Positions 9,327 through 20,833 of a stretch of DNA of 64,000 bases are shown here, piece by piece. The notes beneath the pieces were generated by a model. That model was not told the origin of the DNA. It searched no databases and saw nothing but the letters and a program-made list of their open reading frames with translations. Source of the DNA: Magicicada septendecula (lineage: Eukaryota > Arthropoda > Insecta > Hemiptera > Cicadidae); contig CM068374.1 of the NCBI GenBank assembly GCA_034769895.1, positions 353,758,302 to 353,822,301 on the forward strand, given 5' to 3'. Position numbers and translations under genes: made by a program. Every line of letters begins with the position of its first letter. Position 1 is the stretch's first letter.

Positions 9327-10939
9327 ACCAGGAAGATGAGAAGGGGCAACATATGGTCATAAGTTTTGAAAGTAGAATTTTAAATGGATGCGAAAGAAAC
9401 TATCACGTCACGGAGAAAGAACTACTTAGTGTTGTGTTCACCTGCAACAAATTCAGGACTTACATTCTAGGATACGACATAACCGTGAGAAGTGACCATA
9501 GATCCATTTCATTCCTCAAGCAGGGTAAACTCAGCCACGGAAGATTAACCCGATGGATATTGTTGCTACAAGAATATCATATTAACTGGGAATACATACC
9601 AGGGAAGAAAAACATAGCTGCTGACATATTATCCTGTATCAACATCCAGCAACAAACTTTCTAGGGAGAGAAAGAACAATTAGTTAAAGTATATAACATT
9701 ATCAAAGACAGAATGGATCTAGAAAAAATAACCCAGGAAATAAGAAAATGTCAAAATGTGGATCCAAAAATAATGAGTATTCGGGAGAGAATGTTAAAAG
9801 AAGAAGAAACCATTATACAATATTATAAAATACATAACAACCTGGTATTTATTAAAAACAATCCTGATATCGGAGAATGGAAACTAGTAATCCCATCTAC
9901 AGTGGAAGAACAATTGATACTAGACTACCACATTAGATACGGCCATATGGGGGCCATAAAAGTGATAAAAGCTTTAGAGGAACAAGTTTACATAAAAAAT
10001 ATTTATCGAAAGGTAAACAAAACTATTCAAAAATGTAATATTTGCCAAAGGGTAAAGTGCAACAATTCGAAAAAGGAGGGTATGATGATACCTATAATAT
10101 CAAACCAGAAATTAGAAAGGGTGTTCCTTGATATATGTGGTCCGTTTCCTCGCAGTGGAGGAAGACACAGATTCAGATTCATAGTCATCATGTTCGATCA
10201 CTTCACCAAATATACAAAGTTGTACTCCATTAACCGTGCGACAACAAAGAAAATTATTGAGATTATCTTAACCAAGTTTATACCAGAAGTAGGGAAACCT
10301 ATGGCCATAATAACTGACCACGGGACCCAATTTAAGGGAAGTCATTGGAAAAGCAAACTCTGGGAACATGATATTAAAACTTACAAAACATCTGTTTATC
10401 ACCCCAGCAGTAACCCAGCTGAGAGAGTACTTAGAGAAGTGGGTCGAATACTGAGGACCTACTGCCACGATAAACAAAAAGAGTGGCACAATTACGTAAA
10501 ATCCACTGAAGAATTTATAAACCTAGCTTACCACAACTTCACTGAAGCCACACCATACACAATGATATTTGAGCGGCCACCGCCTAGAGAGATAACTGAT
10601 ATGATTCAATTTCCCACCAACACTGAATATCAATTCGAGAAAAGAAAATTCTATAACAGAATAGCCGAAAAGGTAGAGCAACAAAAGAATAAATACTCTA
10701 AGAACCAGAAAAAGACTATTAAATACAATGTAGGAGAAAGGGTACTGATAAAAAACAGAGAATTACCCAGCTCCATAGAAGGCATTACTAAAAAGTTACT
10801 ATTATTATACGTGGGACCATACACTATAACAAGAGACAAGGGCAATAACACTTATGAGATCGCTCACCCTGTCACTAAGAAAATAAAGGGTGTATACAAT
10901 CAGGCATCAATTAAGAAATATTATGATGATCAGCAATGA
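9327..10939 (+). pseudogene. Gypsy A1 pol: RNase H and integrase
   Basis: RNase H resumes with YQEDEKG and includes TEKELLSVVF, RSDHRSISFL and EYHINWEYIPGKKN. An in-frame TAG at 9662-9664 breaks the frame between RNase H and integrase. Downstream the frame is open to 10939: the H2C2 zinc-binding domain (HIRYGHMG, then CNICQRVKC), then the DDE core with Asp in VFLDICGPFP, Asp in IITDHGTQF and Glu in NPAERVLREVG, and a C-terminal GPY/F-like segment (LLLLYVGPYTITRDKGNN). The catalytic residues of integrase are all present. It ends KKYYDDQQ. The single stop makes the copy defective unless the codon is read through. Confidence 0.92.
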
Positions 10940-12128
10940 CTGAAAAAACTTAAAGTACAAAACCAACCGAAATACTTTAAATAAAGAAAAATAACAAGAC
11001 AAACGAACAAGTTTGCCAATATCATAAAGAAAAAAGATCTCAAATGAATTTCAAAATTCAAAAAAGTTATGTAAGGACAACTTACGCAAATATTTCGATA
11101 ATAGTTTAGAACAATTATAAAATGGAGAAATAAAAGTTACAAAGAATCCATATAAAGTAAGAACAACAAACTTACTATAATATTTAAATAAAAAATAATA
11201 ATAAAGGAATGAAGTTACAGAACATTCCTACAAAATAAGATTAAGTTACAATAATCTTTAGCCAACATATGAGGCATAAAAAGCAAAACATACTATAAAG
11301 GAATAAGCTACAACAATTCCTAACTAGTAAGTAACTAATAACCTAATAACTAACTTACTATGATATTTAAAAAATAATGAAAAAAAAATATATATCAATC
11401 AAAATGATCAACTTCCACAACTATTTAGAAAAAGATGGGAAGTAAAATTAAACAAACCAATGATCAAAAAACGAAATAAATAAAATAGACATTCTAAGAG
11501 TTATAATATGAAATGAGATGAAACAAAGAGTAATTAAAAATGAGTAAAAATGTGAATTGTATCAATAAAAACCAATGCTTCAAATATTATCAAGTAGTAT
11601 CTATAAAGAAAGATGAAAAAATATATGACTCGAACTGAGCAATAATGAAATACAAAAGTAAAAGTTTCCCAACAAATATTATGATTATTATTATTATTAT
11701 GAGTCACGAGATGACTGTATTGAAGATTCATTAATTGAGATTGACTGTTGAATAAGTCCAGCAATCATTTAACTAAGCAGGAATGATGTTCCCCTCATCT
11801 CAGAATAAGAGTAGTTTTGAACGACGGAGTTAGGTAAGCCAATAGAGCCCATCCGAATCGATTTCAGCTACAAAGTAGGGATAGTTAGGGAAAATAAGAT
11901 TTATAGGGAATAATTTATAATAAAAAATCAATAAGCCAGTTCGTAATAAGAAAAAATAATGAAGAAAAGACTCAGAAGAATGGAAGTAGAAGATACAGAA
12001 TTGAACAAAAGAAAAAATGAACAAGAAGCAGGAGAATTTGAGAAAAAAAAAGATACAATACAATTGATAATTTCATCAAACTTAGAATCACGTTTTATAA
12101 AATGATCAATTTTGGTGGAAGGGCATTA
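10940..12128 (+). other. A1 3' untranslated region
   Basis: About 1.2 kb of A-rich non-coding sequence with recurrent AAGTTAC and AACTTAC motifs. The same layout, a long UTR ending in ATCAATTTTGGTGG just before the LTR, is seen in A2 (51505-52563), which supports the boundary. Confidence 0.75.
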
Positions 12129-14987
12129 TATAACATCGCCAAATTCAGATCATATTTGATATCTATAAGTATGTAAGAAATGCTAAGAAATAATATATTT
12201 TAATAAATAAATAATAAAGAGAATAAAAATAGTAAATGTAATTAAGAGTGAAGGAGGAAGAATAGTAAACCAAAGGTGATTATTAAATAAAAAATACAAA
12301 CTAGACTGACAGACAAATGACATTGACCCAACCCTAGAGATTGGCCAGATAATAACCAAAATAAAGTGAAACAAGATGGAAGTGAAGGAGAAGAAAAATG
12401 AAATTAAAAATGGAACAAACCAACTATAAAGAAAATAAAGTGAACCAAGGTGATAAAACATAGACAAATAATGTAGAATAGGGAAGGGGGAGATGATACC
12501 ATCAAATATCATAAAGGAAACGAAACCAATGAATAACAAATATAAAAAAGAAATATTAGTATTGTCTAAGTGACAAATGTAATTCATAATAAATAAAACA
12601 CCGTTACATAAAAATACACTAACCCATGAATTAGTAGTATATGTAAGTAAGAAATCTAGAAAAAGACATGAAATTATTAGATATAAATTAAATTAATAAA
12701 GATAGTGAGACAGTGAGAAATATAATGAAAGTAACTAAGTGACAAAGAAAAATAATAATAGGGATTACCCACCAATAAACGCTTAAAATAAAAAGTTTAA
12801 CAAGTGATAATAGTGAAGGTGTAAATACCCCAAAATAATGAGTGTATCAGTGATAAACACCAATTAATTAAAGGTGAAAGTGATGGGTGAAAAAAGATAT
12901 TGTAAATGATAGTATGATTAAAAAGATAGTAATAGATAAGAAAACACTTAATAAATCAATGATGAAACAATAAATGATTTAAGAGTGAGCTTATAAAAAT
13001 TATATAGTTAAGGGTAATTAGAAAAAGTATTTAGAGTAGAGATAGATAAAGGATACGATGTTATTCAGGGGAGAAAGCCCATGTAAGATAAACAGTTTGT
13101 GATAACATGGAATGGAGAAAGGGATTAGTAAAGAATTAAGAAATTAAGAATGTAATTAATAAACACCCTATGTTATAAGGGAAAATAAATTAAGTAAGTT
13201 TGAAGGAATTGATGATGTTCTCACTCAAAATAATAGTAAAAGAATGAAATGTATGTTAAACCAACAGTAACTAATAACTTGTAAAGAATTGTTCATTTTA
13301 ATTTAATGGATAGGATATGGCTGAAGGAAGCTTACAGTCCATAGGCCTAATTGTTATATTTTAGGTATTAAGATATAGAAAGTAATCTTGACACATAATC
13401 AGAACACAAACAAATTCAAGACACAACAACCACTAAACAAATCAATTATAACAACAGAACAAAACACTTGGTAATAAAATGAAATATAATTAGAATATAT
13501 TAAGTAAGAATAATCAATGACTACTTAGGCCTAGGAAATGTATAACTGTCAATAACAAATAATTGCAAATTGTATAAAAACAACCAGGAAGTTAATAAAT
13601 TCAAGGCGAGTAAATAGCCGAGAATAATTTGTAAATCAGGTTAAAGGAAAAATATTAGAATAAGAACTTAATTTAAAGGAGAAATGTAAATACCAAATAT
13701 TAACATAAATGTACAAACATTGATATTTCATAAAACCATACATTATGTGGTACCAAATTAATCTTTGAAAGGAAATAATAACAGTGGTGATAATATTTAA
13801 TATGTAGGGAAGAGGACAGAAGAATTTAATCAATAAGAAGATATACAGCTATTTTGAATAAAAATTCAAATTTGATAACAATAGTCATAATTCAGAATTA
13901 ACCAATCAGGATTGATTGGTTACTATGACAACAGTCGTTTGGTTACTAATTTACCGTTAGATTTCTTTACTCGTAATATGACGCTCTTGTTGAATAGACG
14001 CCAGTTCTTGAATGATCAAAATTGTTAATTAAAACATCAAAATATCAAACGAAATTACTAACAAGTGAACACCAAGGAAGCAGACGATGGCTGAAACCAT
14101 TTAAATGATGTCGAACCCGAATTAAAGAAAAAAGAAAATAATATATTGCCGATTAACTTGAAAAGGATGCCCGAAGCCCCGAACAATTGAAAATTAAATA
14201 TGATTGCAGCCTAATTCATTATTACCAGATCAACTGAGTTCATCCAGTCTACTGAAGTGTTAAGTATCTATTAAATTACCCCAAATTTCCGAATAAACTC
14301 ACGTTAATTATTTCTCACTGAAAGCTGAACTCTCACTAAACTGCACATAATTACTTTCAAAGATTAAATTAAAAAACTAAGACACTGAAAATTTATCAAC
14401 TGGCAAAGTTAACCTGTCATTAGTTAGCGATATTTTGGTAACACTTTTACTACACTCCAATAAACAAATTATAACTACACAGTATATTATTTAAGTTTAA
14501 CTGATGTAAGGGTGTGTATTTTTATTGTTGTAATCATTAATAATCCTTTTAACGTAATCTCAAGAACCCGAGACGATCGAACAATAATAATTTTGTGTGC
14601 AATTCCAACAGACGCCATTACTGAATATCTGTTGTTAAGTTCAAAGATCGATTTGTCAAACCCCAGAGATGTGTCTCATATAATCTACCGGTGTAAATGT
14701 ATTACCAAAGAAAACATAATTTGTATTAACTGAATAATTAATCTTTAACCGAAAATAAATAAGTACTGAGTGTAACCAATGTGTTATAATTTAATTAGGA
14801 GGTGGATAAAAATTTGTGTACATTTTAGCAAATAGGTATTGACGACGAGCGATCGCACAGCCAACGCAACTAACTACTGGCCCAATCCAGACGGCCAAGG
14901 CGAGGCGGGAACAAATTGAATTCTTCACACCGCCGAGCTGCGCTTGTCATACAAACTTAAAATTTTTTTAATTGTTTTAATAAAACA
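12129..14987 (+). repeat. LTR of A1 (2.86 kb)
   Basis: The start is placed by homology with A2: A1 has GCATTATATAACATCG where A2 has GCATTATGTAACATGA, so the expected TG is mutated to TA. The end is placed at AATAAAACA, just before a PBS-like TTTGGCGCCACCC. The resulting 2859 bp is close to the A2 LTR length of 2838 bp. A conserved promoter-like block (CCAAT at 14882-14886, then GGCGAGGCGG) lies about 100 bp before the end, as in the A2 LTRs. Confidence 0.7.
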
Positions 14988-15179
14988 ATTTGGCGCCACC
15001 CGGGATTTTCACACCCCTAGTGAACAACAGGTAAGAACATCGAGACCTGGTTATTCGTACGTTCGCAACGGACAAAATCTGCGTAAGTTACGTTCTAAAG
15101 CGACGACGTATAGAGAAGACACGTTACACCAATTATACTCATACACGTTTAAGATTAGACGGACGTTCGGCCCGTAACA
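14988..15179 (+). other. PBS-like site and leader downstream of the A1 LTR
   Basis: TTGGCGCCACCCGGGATTTTC follows the LTR end (from 14990), then a consensus splice donor ACAGGTAAGA (about 15027-15036). These belong on the inner side of a 5' LTR, not outside a 3' LTR. The simplest reading is that this LTR is shared with a second, deleted element copy. Alternatively the LTR is longer and ends at 15179 (CCCGTAACA). Confidence 0.5.
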
Positions 15180-15203
15180 ATATATATATGTGTGTGTTTA
15201 ATA

Positions 15204-15288
15204 TTTACCTCAAGATGTTTTCTCCTTATTTGAAACATGTTTCCATGTTTCGGGAAGCCTTGTGTTCCCAAAAACATCTTGAGGTAAA
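15204..15288. repeat. 18-bp perfect inverted repeat, 49-nt loop
   Basis: TTTACCTCAAGATGTTTT and its exact reverse complement AAAACATCTTGAGGTAAA flank a loop containing GAAACATGTTTCCATGTTTC. Function unknown. Confidence 0.85.
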
Positions 15289-15370
15289 GTTATTATAAAT
15301 ATTAATTATAATATATACATCAAGAAACAGACTGTAGCAAAAAGTGTTTGAATATGTGTATGTATGTATA

Positions 15371-15373
<3 letters not shown>

Positions 15374-15408
<35 letters not shown>
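15374..15408. repeat. (CA)n microsatellite
   Basis: Uninterrupted CA dinucleotides of about 35 bp. Confidence 0.95.
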
Positions 15409-15410
<2 letters not shown>

Positions 15411-16340
15411 ATCAATTCACAGCAGTGAATTGAAAGAAACGACTCAACAGGTACTAAAAGAAAATGATACAGTGTTGTCAAAATAGTTTGTGATGATGAC
15501 TCATTTGTGGTTCACTGTGTACTTTAAATTTAGTAATTTTAAGGAATTTGAATATGACGTCACAGCTCTAAATGATAACTTTTTCATAACTTTGTTTTCT
15601 ACATAGAGTTTAGATTAGTACATTAGATTTGGAATTGCAGTTATAGTAACCAGAGCTAAAGCTTTAACATTATTTTTAAAGTATACATTTTGTACGATGC
15701 TCTGATTGTACTATATACTATAGACGTGCAAACAGTAATGGTACGTGAATATTATAAATGATGTTCTGTTTAGAGATATAACTAGGGAATCAAGGGGGTA
15801 GATGCTTTGAGTGCTATAGCCAGGTGGATGGCCAAATGAGTGTAGACTTAGAAAAAGATTATTTTGAGTTTATAAAATTACAAATATGATTTCTTTAGGT
15901 TACCTATTAGTTAGTTACCTATTAGTAATGGTTAATTACCTAAAAAAAAAAAAAAAATATTATGGCCCTCTGTACCACAGTACTGTGGGAATTGCTGTAC
16001 ATCATGCCAAGTACTCAATAATTCTGATACACTGAAGATGGCCTCCAATGATGGGGCTGAAATGTCTGTTGTAAGCTATGTTAGTAGAGATCACAGTCTA
16101 ATAACGTGCCAGAGAATAATATCAACAGTGTTGACACCAGCCGTGAAAGCCTTAGAAATTCTTTATCAAAAAATGAATATAGATGTAGCAATTTTCTTTC
16201 TATAGGATAACCAGCTAAACCCGACAGTTTGTCTGTTATTATTGTAATATAACAAATACGTGTAGAATAAGGTTTAAATACGCTCCACGTTGGAAACTTC
16301 AATTTGTAATAAAACACGACTTGCTCGTGTTTATGTTATG

Positions 16341-16361
16341 CCCCACTGTTGTGAGCGCCAA
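16341..16361 (-). promoter_or_regulatory. Putative primer-binding site of LTR element B
   Basis: Read on the minus strand, TTGGCGCTCACAACAGTGGG directly follows the LTR end TTTTATTACA. It aligns with the A2 site TGGCGCGCCAACTAGTAGGG, so B is an A-type element. Only about 280 bp of leader follows before recognisable similarity ends. Confidence 0.6.
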
Positions 16362-16363
16362 TT

Positions 16364-19055
16364 TGTAATAAAACAAATTCTGTGGAATAATAATTGGTTA
16401 ATAAAATTTTTATTATTTATTTATTTTTTATATCATTAATTAATTTTAATTGGTTTAATTGTTTTTATTGTTTTATTGTCAATGTTCAATTAATAAAAAA
16501 TACTGATTAATAACTGTGTATGCTCTGATGAAGAATTATTTGTTTCTTCACGTTAAATAGATTATCGTGGCCAAATCGATTGCATGTAGCGACCGATTCT
16601 GTATCTGTACTTCTTCTTCTGCTCGTTCGTTTCCTTCAGGAGTTCACGTTTAGCTTTTAATAATTAACGTAATTTAACTTATGACTTAAATAATCAATAA
16701 AACACTGTTAAAACAATAATTAGATTTATTATGTCCAAAGTAATTATTTGAATTGCCGTGACTGGCTCGAGTCTGGTTCGAGACTAGGTTCCAGGTTGGT
16801 TATTACATATATAAAAATATTCAAATTAAATTATTATATTATAAAGGTTCTTTTAACTGTAGAAATAGTCAGAAAAGGCAAGAGAATTCAATACTTACAA
16901 ATTACAAAACTTATTCATTAAACAGACAAAATAATAAAGTATAGTGTATAGAAAAATTCAAATATTACGATACGGCGGCTTGTTCCGACGTCATTCGTTC
17001 CTCTCCCGTCAGCCTGTGCGAATTTACAAGATGGCCGTCTGCATGGGTTGGTCTGCGATGTGAATTCAGCTACGAGATTTTCGTTTAAATAAACGTCTCC
17101 ATTGGTTAATTCCTCTTCAGTGATGTTGTTATTGGAATATCCCCCAGTTGTAGTGTGTAGTTTATTCCTCCACTTGATTTTTGTTCGGTAATAGGTGTGC
17201 TGTGTCAAATGGTTCCTTCAATCAGATTGTCGTGGTATTAGGTTAAATATATTCTTCCGTCGTGTCCATACGTAGTGACAGCTCGATTTAGTAGTGTTTA
17301 ATTTAGTTTAAGATTTCAATGAACGTTATTACAGTATTAGTTACTTTAATTTATATTCTCTTTATCTTTTTATAAATTCATATTGTATCTTGGTTTGCGT
17401 TATTTAAAAATTCCGTTCATATTTCTCTGAAATGTATTCTGACACGTCCGTCTTGCTTGGCTTTTAACAATCAACTAACTATATTTGTTCCTTCGTATAG
17501 AAAATTCTATAAGATTTTGGTCTCATTTCTCATTGTTCCCCATCAGCTGTTCGTATCTAAATTCAATCTTATATATAAAAAATTGACATTTTTTTATGTT
17601 TAATTGGCTATAAATTATTTGTTTAGTACTTTTATGTAATTCTAATTATATAACAATATTCCTGTTTTTATTTTATACAAGTTAATACTAAATTTGACCT
17701 ATTTTGGTTTGAATTAAGCTTCTGAATTACATTCGTTGAAATTTATCTCTAGGCCTTATTTTGATTCACATAAATACCTATAAAAATGGTGTACAATATG
17801 TTTTATGTTACAATTTACCTCTCATTCGATTACTAATTAAATATTTGTAATTTACTTTTTATATCTGGCTATTATTCTAAACATTTAACAATTTATTTGT
17901 ATTTTACTATTGTACTTTACTGATTATGGCTTTATCTGGTACAATCACCATTTAAGTCAATTTTACATGCTGATTCTTTTAACCACTATTATAGGTCATT
18001 GTTATCATTATGATAAAGTATTTGTGTTCTGAATGGGATAATTTATATCAATTTAGTCTAGGTTCTATTAATTTATATTCTCTGATTTGATTTAAATGGC
18101 AAAGTGAAATTTGTCTTGGTCATCAATTTTCAATTTTCCTAGCAATGTTATTATTAATTCACCTTATTAGTTTTATATTTTCTGATTCATTATTTATGGG
18201 TCGTTTGAATTATTATTTTGCCTTTCCATATTTCACAAAAATACAACATTAATTAACATGATTCAAATACAATAAACTCTTACATACTAACATCTAGTAT
18301 TTCCTACTATCAACATATTTTATATGGTATATACAAAAAATAATAACACATAATAATTATATAAATAAACACATTAAAACTTTATATTAATGATTGTTTT
18401 TTGTTGTCCTTTTTAAAAACTGGTTTGGGGCGTTCCCCTCAATTACACACTTATTTTAATCATAATGAATTTTACATCATTTCTAGTTATTTGTATTGGA
18501 TTCTCTTTTTTGGCTAGTCGTTTTATCTAAATTGATATAGCTAATATAGTTTAATCTTTCATTGATGTGGTTTACAGCTATAGAGTTTTCTGTCATAAAA
18601 ATAGGTTTTTTGGGTATTTTGATATTATTTCATTTTAATTCATTTGTTATGGGCTGTTACTCCCTTCTACTCTATATCTTGAGAATTGTCCTTTTAATTT
18701 ATTTGTTCTGGGCTGTTACTCCTTACTACTCCGTATCTTGAGAATTGTCATTTTAATTTATTTGTTCTGGGCTGATACTCCTTACTACTCTGTATCTTAC
18801 TGGGTCTACTAATAACTTTACTGAGATGATACTCATACTATTTGTTTTTTAACACCTTTTTGGCTATAAATTGACTATATGTAAGTTCTTTGAATCGATT
18901 TTCCTAGTTCTGTTAAGTCCTTTTATTTATGATTGTAATTACTTTTTTCTGTTACTTTTATTTAAGTTGATATTACTCCTTCCAGATGACTTCTTCCCTT
19001 CTTTTCCTATATGATCTTAATTTGTAGAATAAGGTAAAAACTTCGTTGTGCTACA
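16364..19055 (-). repeat. LTR of A-type Gypsy element B (about 2.7 kb), minus orientation
   Basis: On the minus strand the block runs from TGTAGCACAACG to TTTTATTACA, with a PBS immediately downstream. Its length and AT-rich composition match the A1 and A2 LTRs. A 59-bp tandem repeat lies near its start (18651-18800). No gag or pol of B is present, so this is an LTR plus a short leader stub. Confidence 0.55.
18651..18800. repeat. 59-bp tandem repeat, about 2.6 copies
   Basis: GGGCTGTTACTCC begins at 18651, 18710 and, as GGGCTGATACTCC, at 18769, giving a period of 59 bp. Units share CTATATCTTGAGAATTGTC or close variants. Confidence 0.85.
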
Positions 19056-20120
19056 TTATACACCTTGCATCGCAAACAGTATTATACAAAACTGTCACCA
19101 TCACAATTCATTATGATAACAAATGTTTTGATGATCTGCTATTGACCTGCACGGGAATTTGTATGTTTACTATTTACTACATTTTTTTGTTGAAAATATT
19201 TTATATACTTGCATTTTGTATTTTCTATATTTGTTACTAATAAATAATGTAAAACCAAGTACCAGTAATTGTTTAGTGTTTTAATTTTTTTAATGTTTAT
19301 ACTTTTGTAATAAATACTTTTAAAATGTTTGTTGCTTTTATACAAAGATCTATACAATTTCATTTCTCAGCTGTGTTGTTCAGTGGAAGGGTTGTAGTTT
19401 TAATCGTTTGTCTCCTTTTAATATTCTTTGCGGTGGTGATCGATGATCTTCTACCCCAAGTATCAAAAAACTAGTGATGCCTGGTTCTATTAATCTGATG
19501 TTTCTGATAACTTGCGACTTGCTGGTCCAAAGGTTGCTAGATATTGGAACTTTTAATGTTGTTCTAATATTGAATGTTATATACTGTAATAAAAATCAAA
19601 TGCAGTCTATAATCTTTTGTTCACTAAAATAATGAACAGATGCATTTAATAATGCAACAGCATTTAAATATGCATAAGACACATTTTAAATAAATTTAAT
19701 TTTAATTGTTGTCATGTAAACAATGTGATTGTTGCCAGACAACAGTAAACAAAAAGGTAAATTTTTTTTTAAAGTTTTGGTGCATTAATGTATTTTTATA
19801 ATTATATTTTTGGTAAAAGTGTCATAAAAACCTAACATATACATTTAACATTATATGCAGATACAACTTTAATGAAACCAAGTAATGCACGTTCATCAGT
19901 ACTTACGGTTTCTACCATAATTACTATCAAATTTCAGTATGTTAAACAAGCATCTCTTGTGGCGGTTTGTAGCAATATTTTCTCATCCCCTCTTAGCATG
20001 AGTGTTTAAATTCCACGCAATACAGATTCATTTAATCTTTGTGGCCATTTATGGCTCAAGCCAAGATTTCATGAATTATGTTAATTACAAATAAGTTTAA
20101 ACAGAATTAATAAATTAAAT
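19056..20120. other. AT-rich DNA without recognisable content
   Basis: About 1 kb in which I see no ORF above background and no repeat. The last bases adjoin the Penelope-like end at 20121. Confidence 0.5.
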
Positions 20121-20166
20121 TCTTGGATTTCATTGTCCATGACGTGTCCGTTGATTAACTAAAAAT
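20121..20166 (-). mobile_element. Penelope-like terminal fragment
   Basis: TCTTGGATTTCATTGTCC followed by ATGACGTGTCCGTTGATTAACTA repeats the terminus of the 5058-5657 insertion with a few substitutions. It is cut at 20166 by Gypsy E, so its other end and target duplication could not be found. Confidence 0.65.
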
Positions 20167-20753
20167 TGCTACGACAGCACAGAACAATCTATGCGTTTAT
20201 CGAATATGCCAGAAGGATCTCGATGTAAGCATGTAAGCATGTGGTGTACGTGCTACTAGACGCATTTTGCGAGAATTTTCTCGACTGTGCCGGGCTTCGC
20301 TCGGGCGCTCGGACTGTGTCAAGGCCGTAGTAATTACATAGTTCACGACAGATAAGACGCAGTTTGGAAGCTTCTGGTGTGTGAGCGTGACTATAAATAC
20401 ATCGGGTAGCGGCCTTAGTTTTCAGTTCAATGCGAGATATTTGATAGTGCGGTTCGAGAGTATTAGTGCGATATATTTCCAGAGCGGTTCCAGTTATTAC
20501 TGTGTACGTTCAAGTAGTTATTACTGAAGTGTTGCGTTTTATAATCAGACGGTATAATTGTAATACAATTGAGTTTTAATATTTGTGGACATTTTATTGC
20601 GTGTGTACAATTTTCATTTGATTTGTTGTAGAGACTGTGTTGTTAATTACGAACTGTTTTACTGTAACAATTAAAGGTGTGATTAGTGACTTTGGTTCTT
20701 GTCCTTATTTTGTTTCCACTGTACCTACGATGATCGAATAGACCGTCGTAACA
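20167..20753 (+). repeat. 5' LTR of E
   Basis: Matches 25782-26372. It contains a TATA box and initiator (see promoter entry) and ends GACCGTCGTAACA one base before the PBS. Confidence 0.96.
20392..20427 (+). promoter_or_regulatory. Core promoter of E (TATA plus initiator)
   Basis: TATAAATA at 20392-20399 and TCAGTT at 20422-20427 place an initiator A 32 bp from the first T of the TATA box, the spacing expected for RNA polymerase II. The same pair is in the 3' LTR. The predicted start is near 20424, which makes the R region begin there. Confidence 0.7.
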
Positions 20754-20754
20754 G

Positions 20755-20772
20755 TGGTGTCAGAAGTGGGAT
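20755..20772 (+). promoter_or_regulatory. Primer-binding site of E (tRNA-Leu type)
   Basis: TGGTGTCAGAAGTGGGAT is the complement of a tRNA 3' end reading CCCACTTCTGACACCA, which I recall as a tRNA-Leu acceptor/T-arm end. It lies one base after the LTR. Confidence 0.75.
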
Positions 20773-20833
20773 AGAACGGTTAACAGTGGACGCTTTGTAC
20801 AAGACGAGTGTGATTCGTAATTAATCAGTAAAC

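Larger units (their letters stand above)
1..14987 (+). mobile_element. Ty3/Gypsy element A1, partial, interrupted by hAT-1
   Basis: The element enters from the left edge. Its visible parts are a pol fragment (1-329), the rest of pol (9327-10939), a 3' untranslated stretch (10940-12128) and an LTR (12129-14987). The pol protein is clearly related to that of A2 (48107-51504): RNase H and integrase segments align residue by residue with many substitutions, so A1 and A2 belong to one clade but are not recent copies of each other. The reading frame is continuous across the hAT-1 insertion once hAT-1 and one copy of its 8-bp target duplication are discounted. The 5' LTR, gag and most of RT lie outside the window. 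Confidence 0.85.
15180..16340. other. Intergenic or degenerate repeat DNA
   Basis: No ORF is supported. It contains an 18-bp inverted repeat (15204-15221 and 15271-15288), a (CA)n tract (15374-15408), an A14 run near 15943 and, on the minus strand between 16300 and 16000, GGCTTTCACGGCTGGTGTC followed by CATTTCAGCCCCATCATTGG, a Penelope-like repeat signature. Confidence 0.55.

Noticed and set aside
12183..12587. 134-residue minus-strand hydrophobic ORF
   Set aside because: Lies antisense in the A1 LTR; composition is that of AT-rich DNA.
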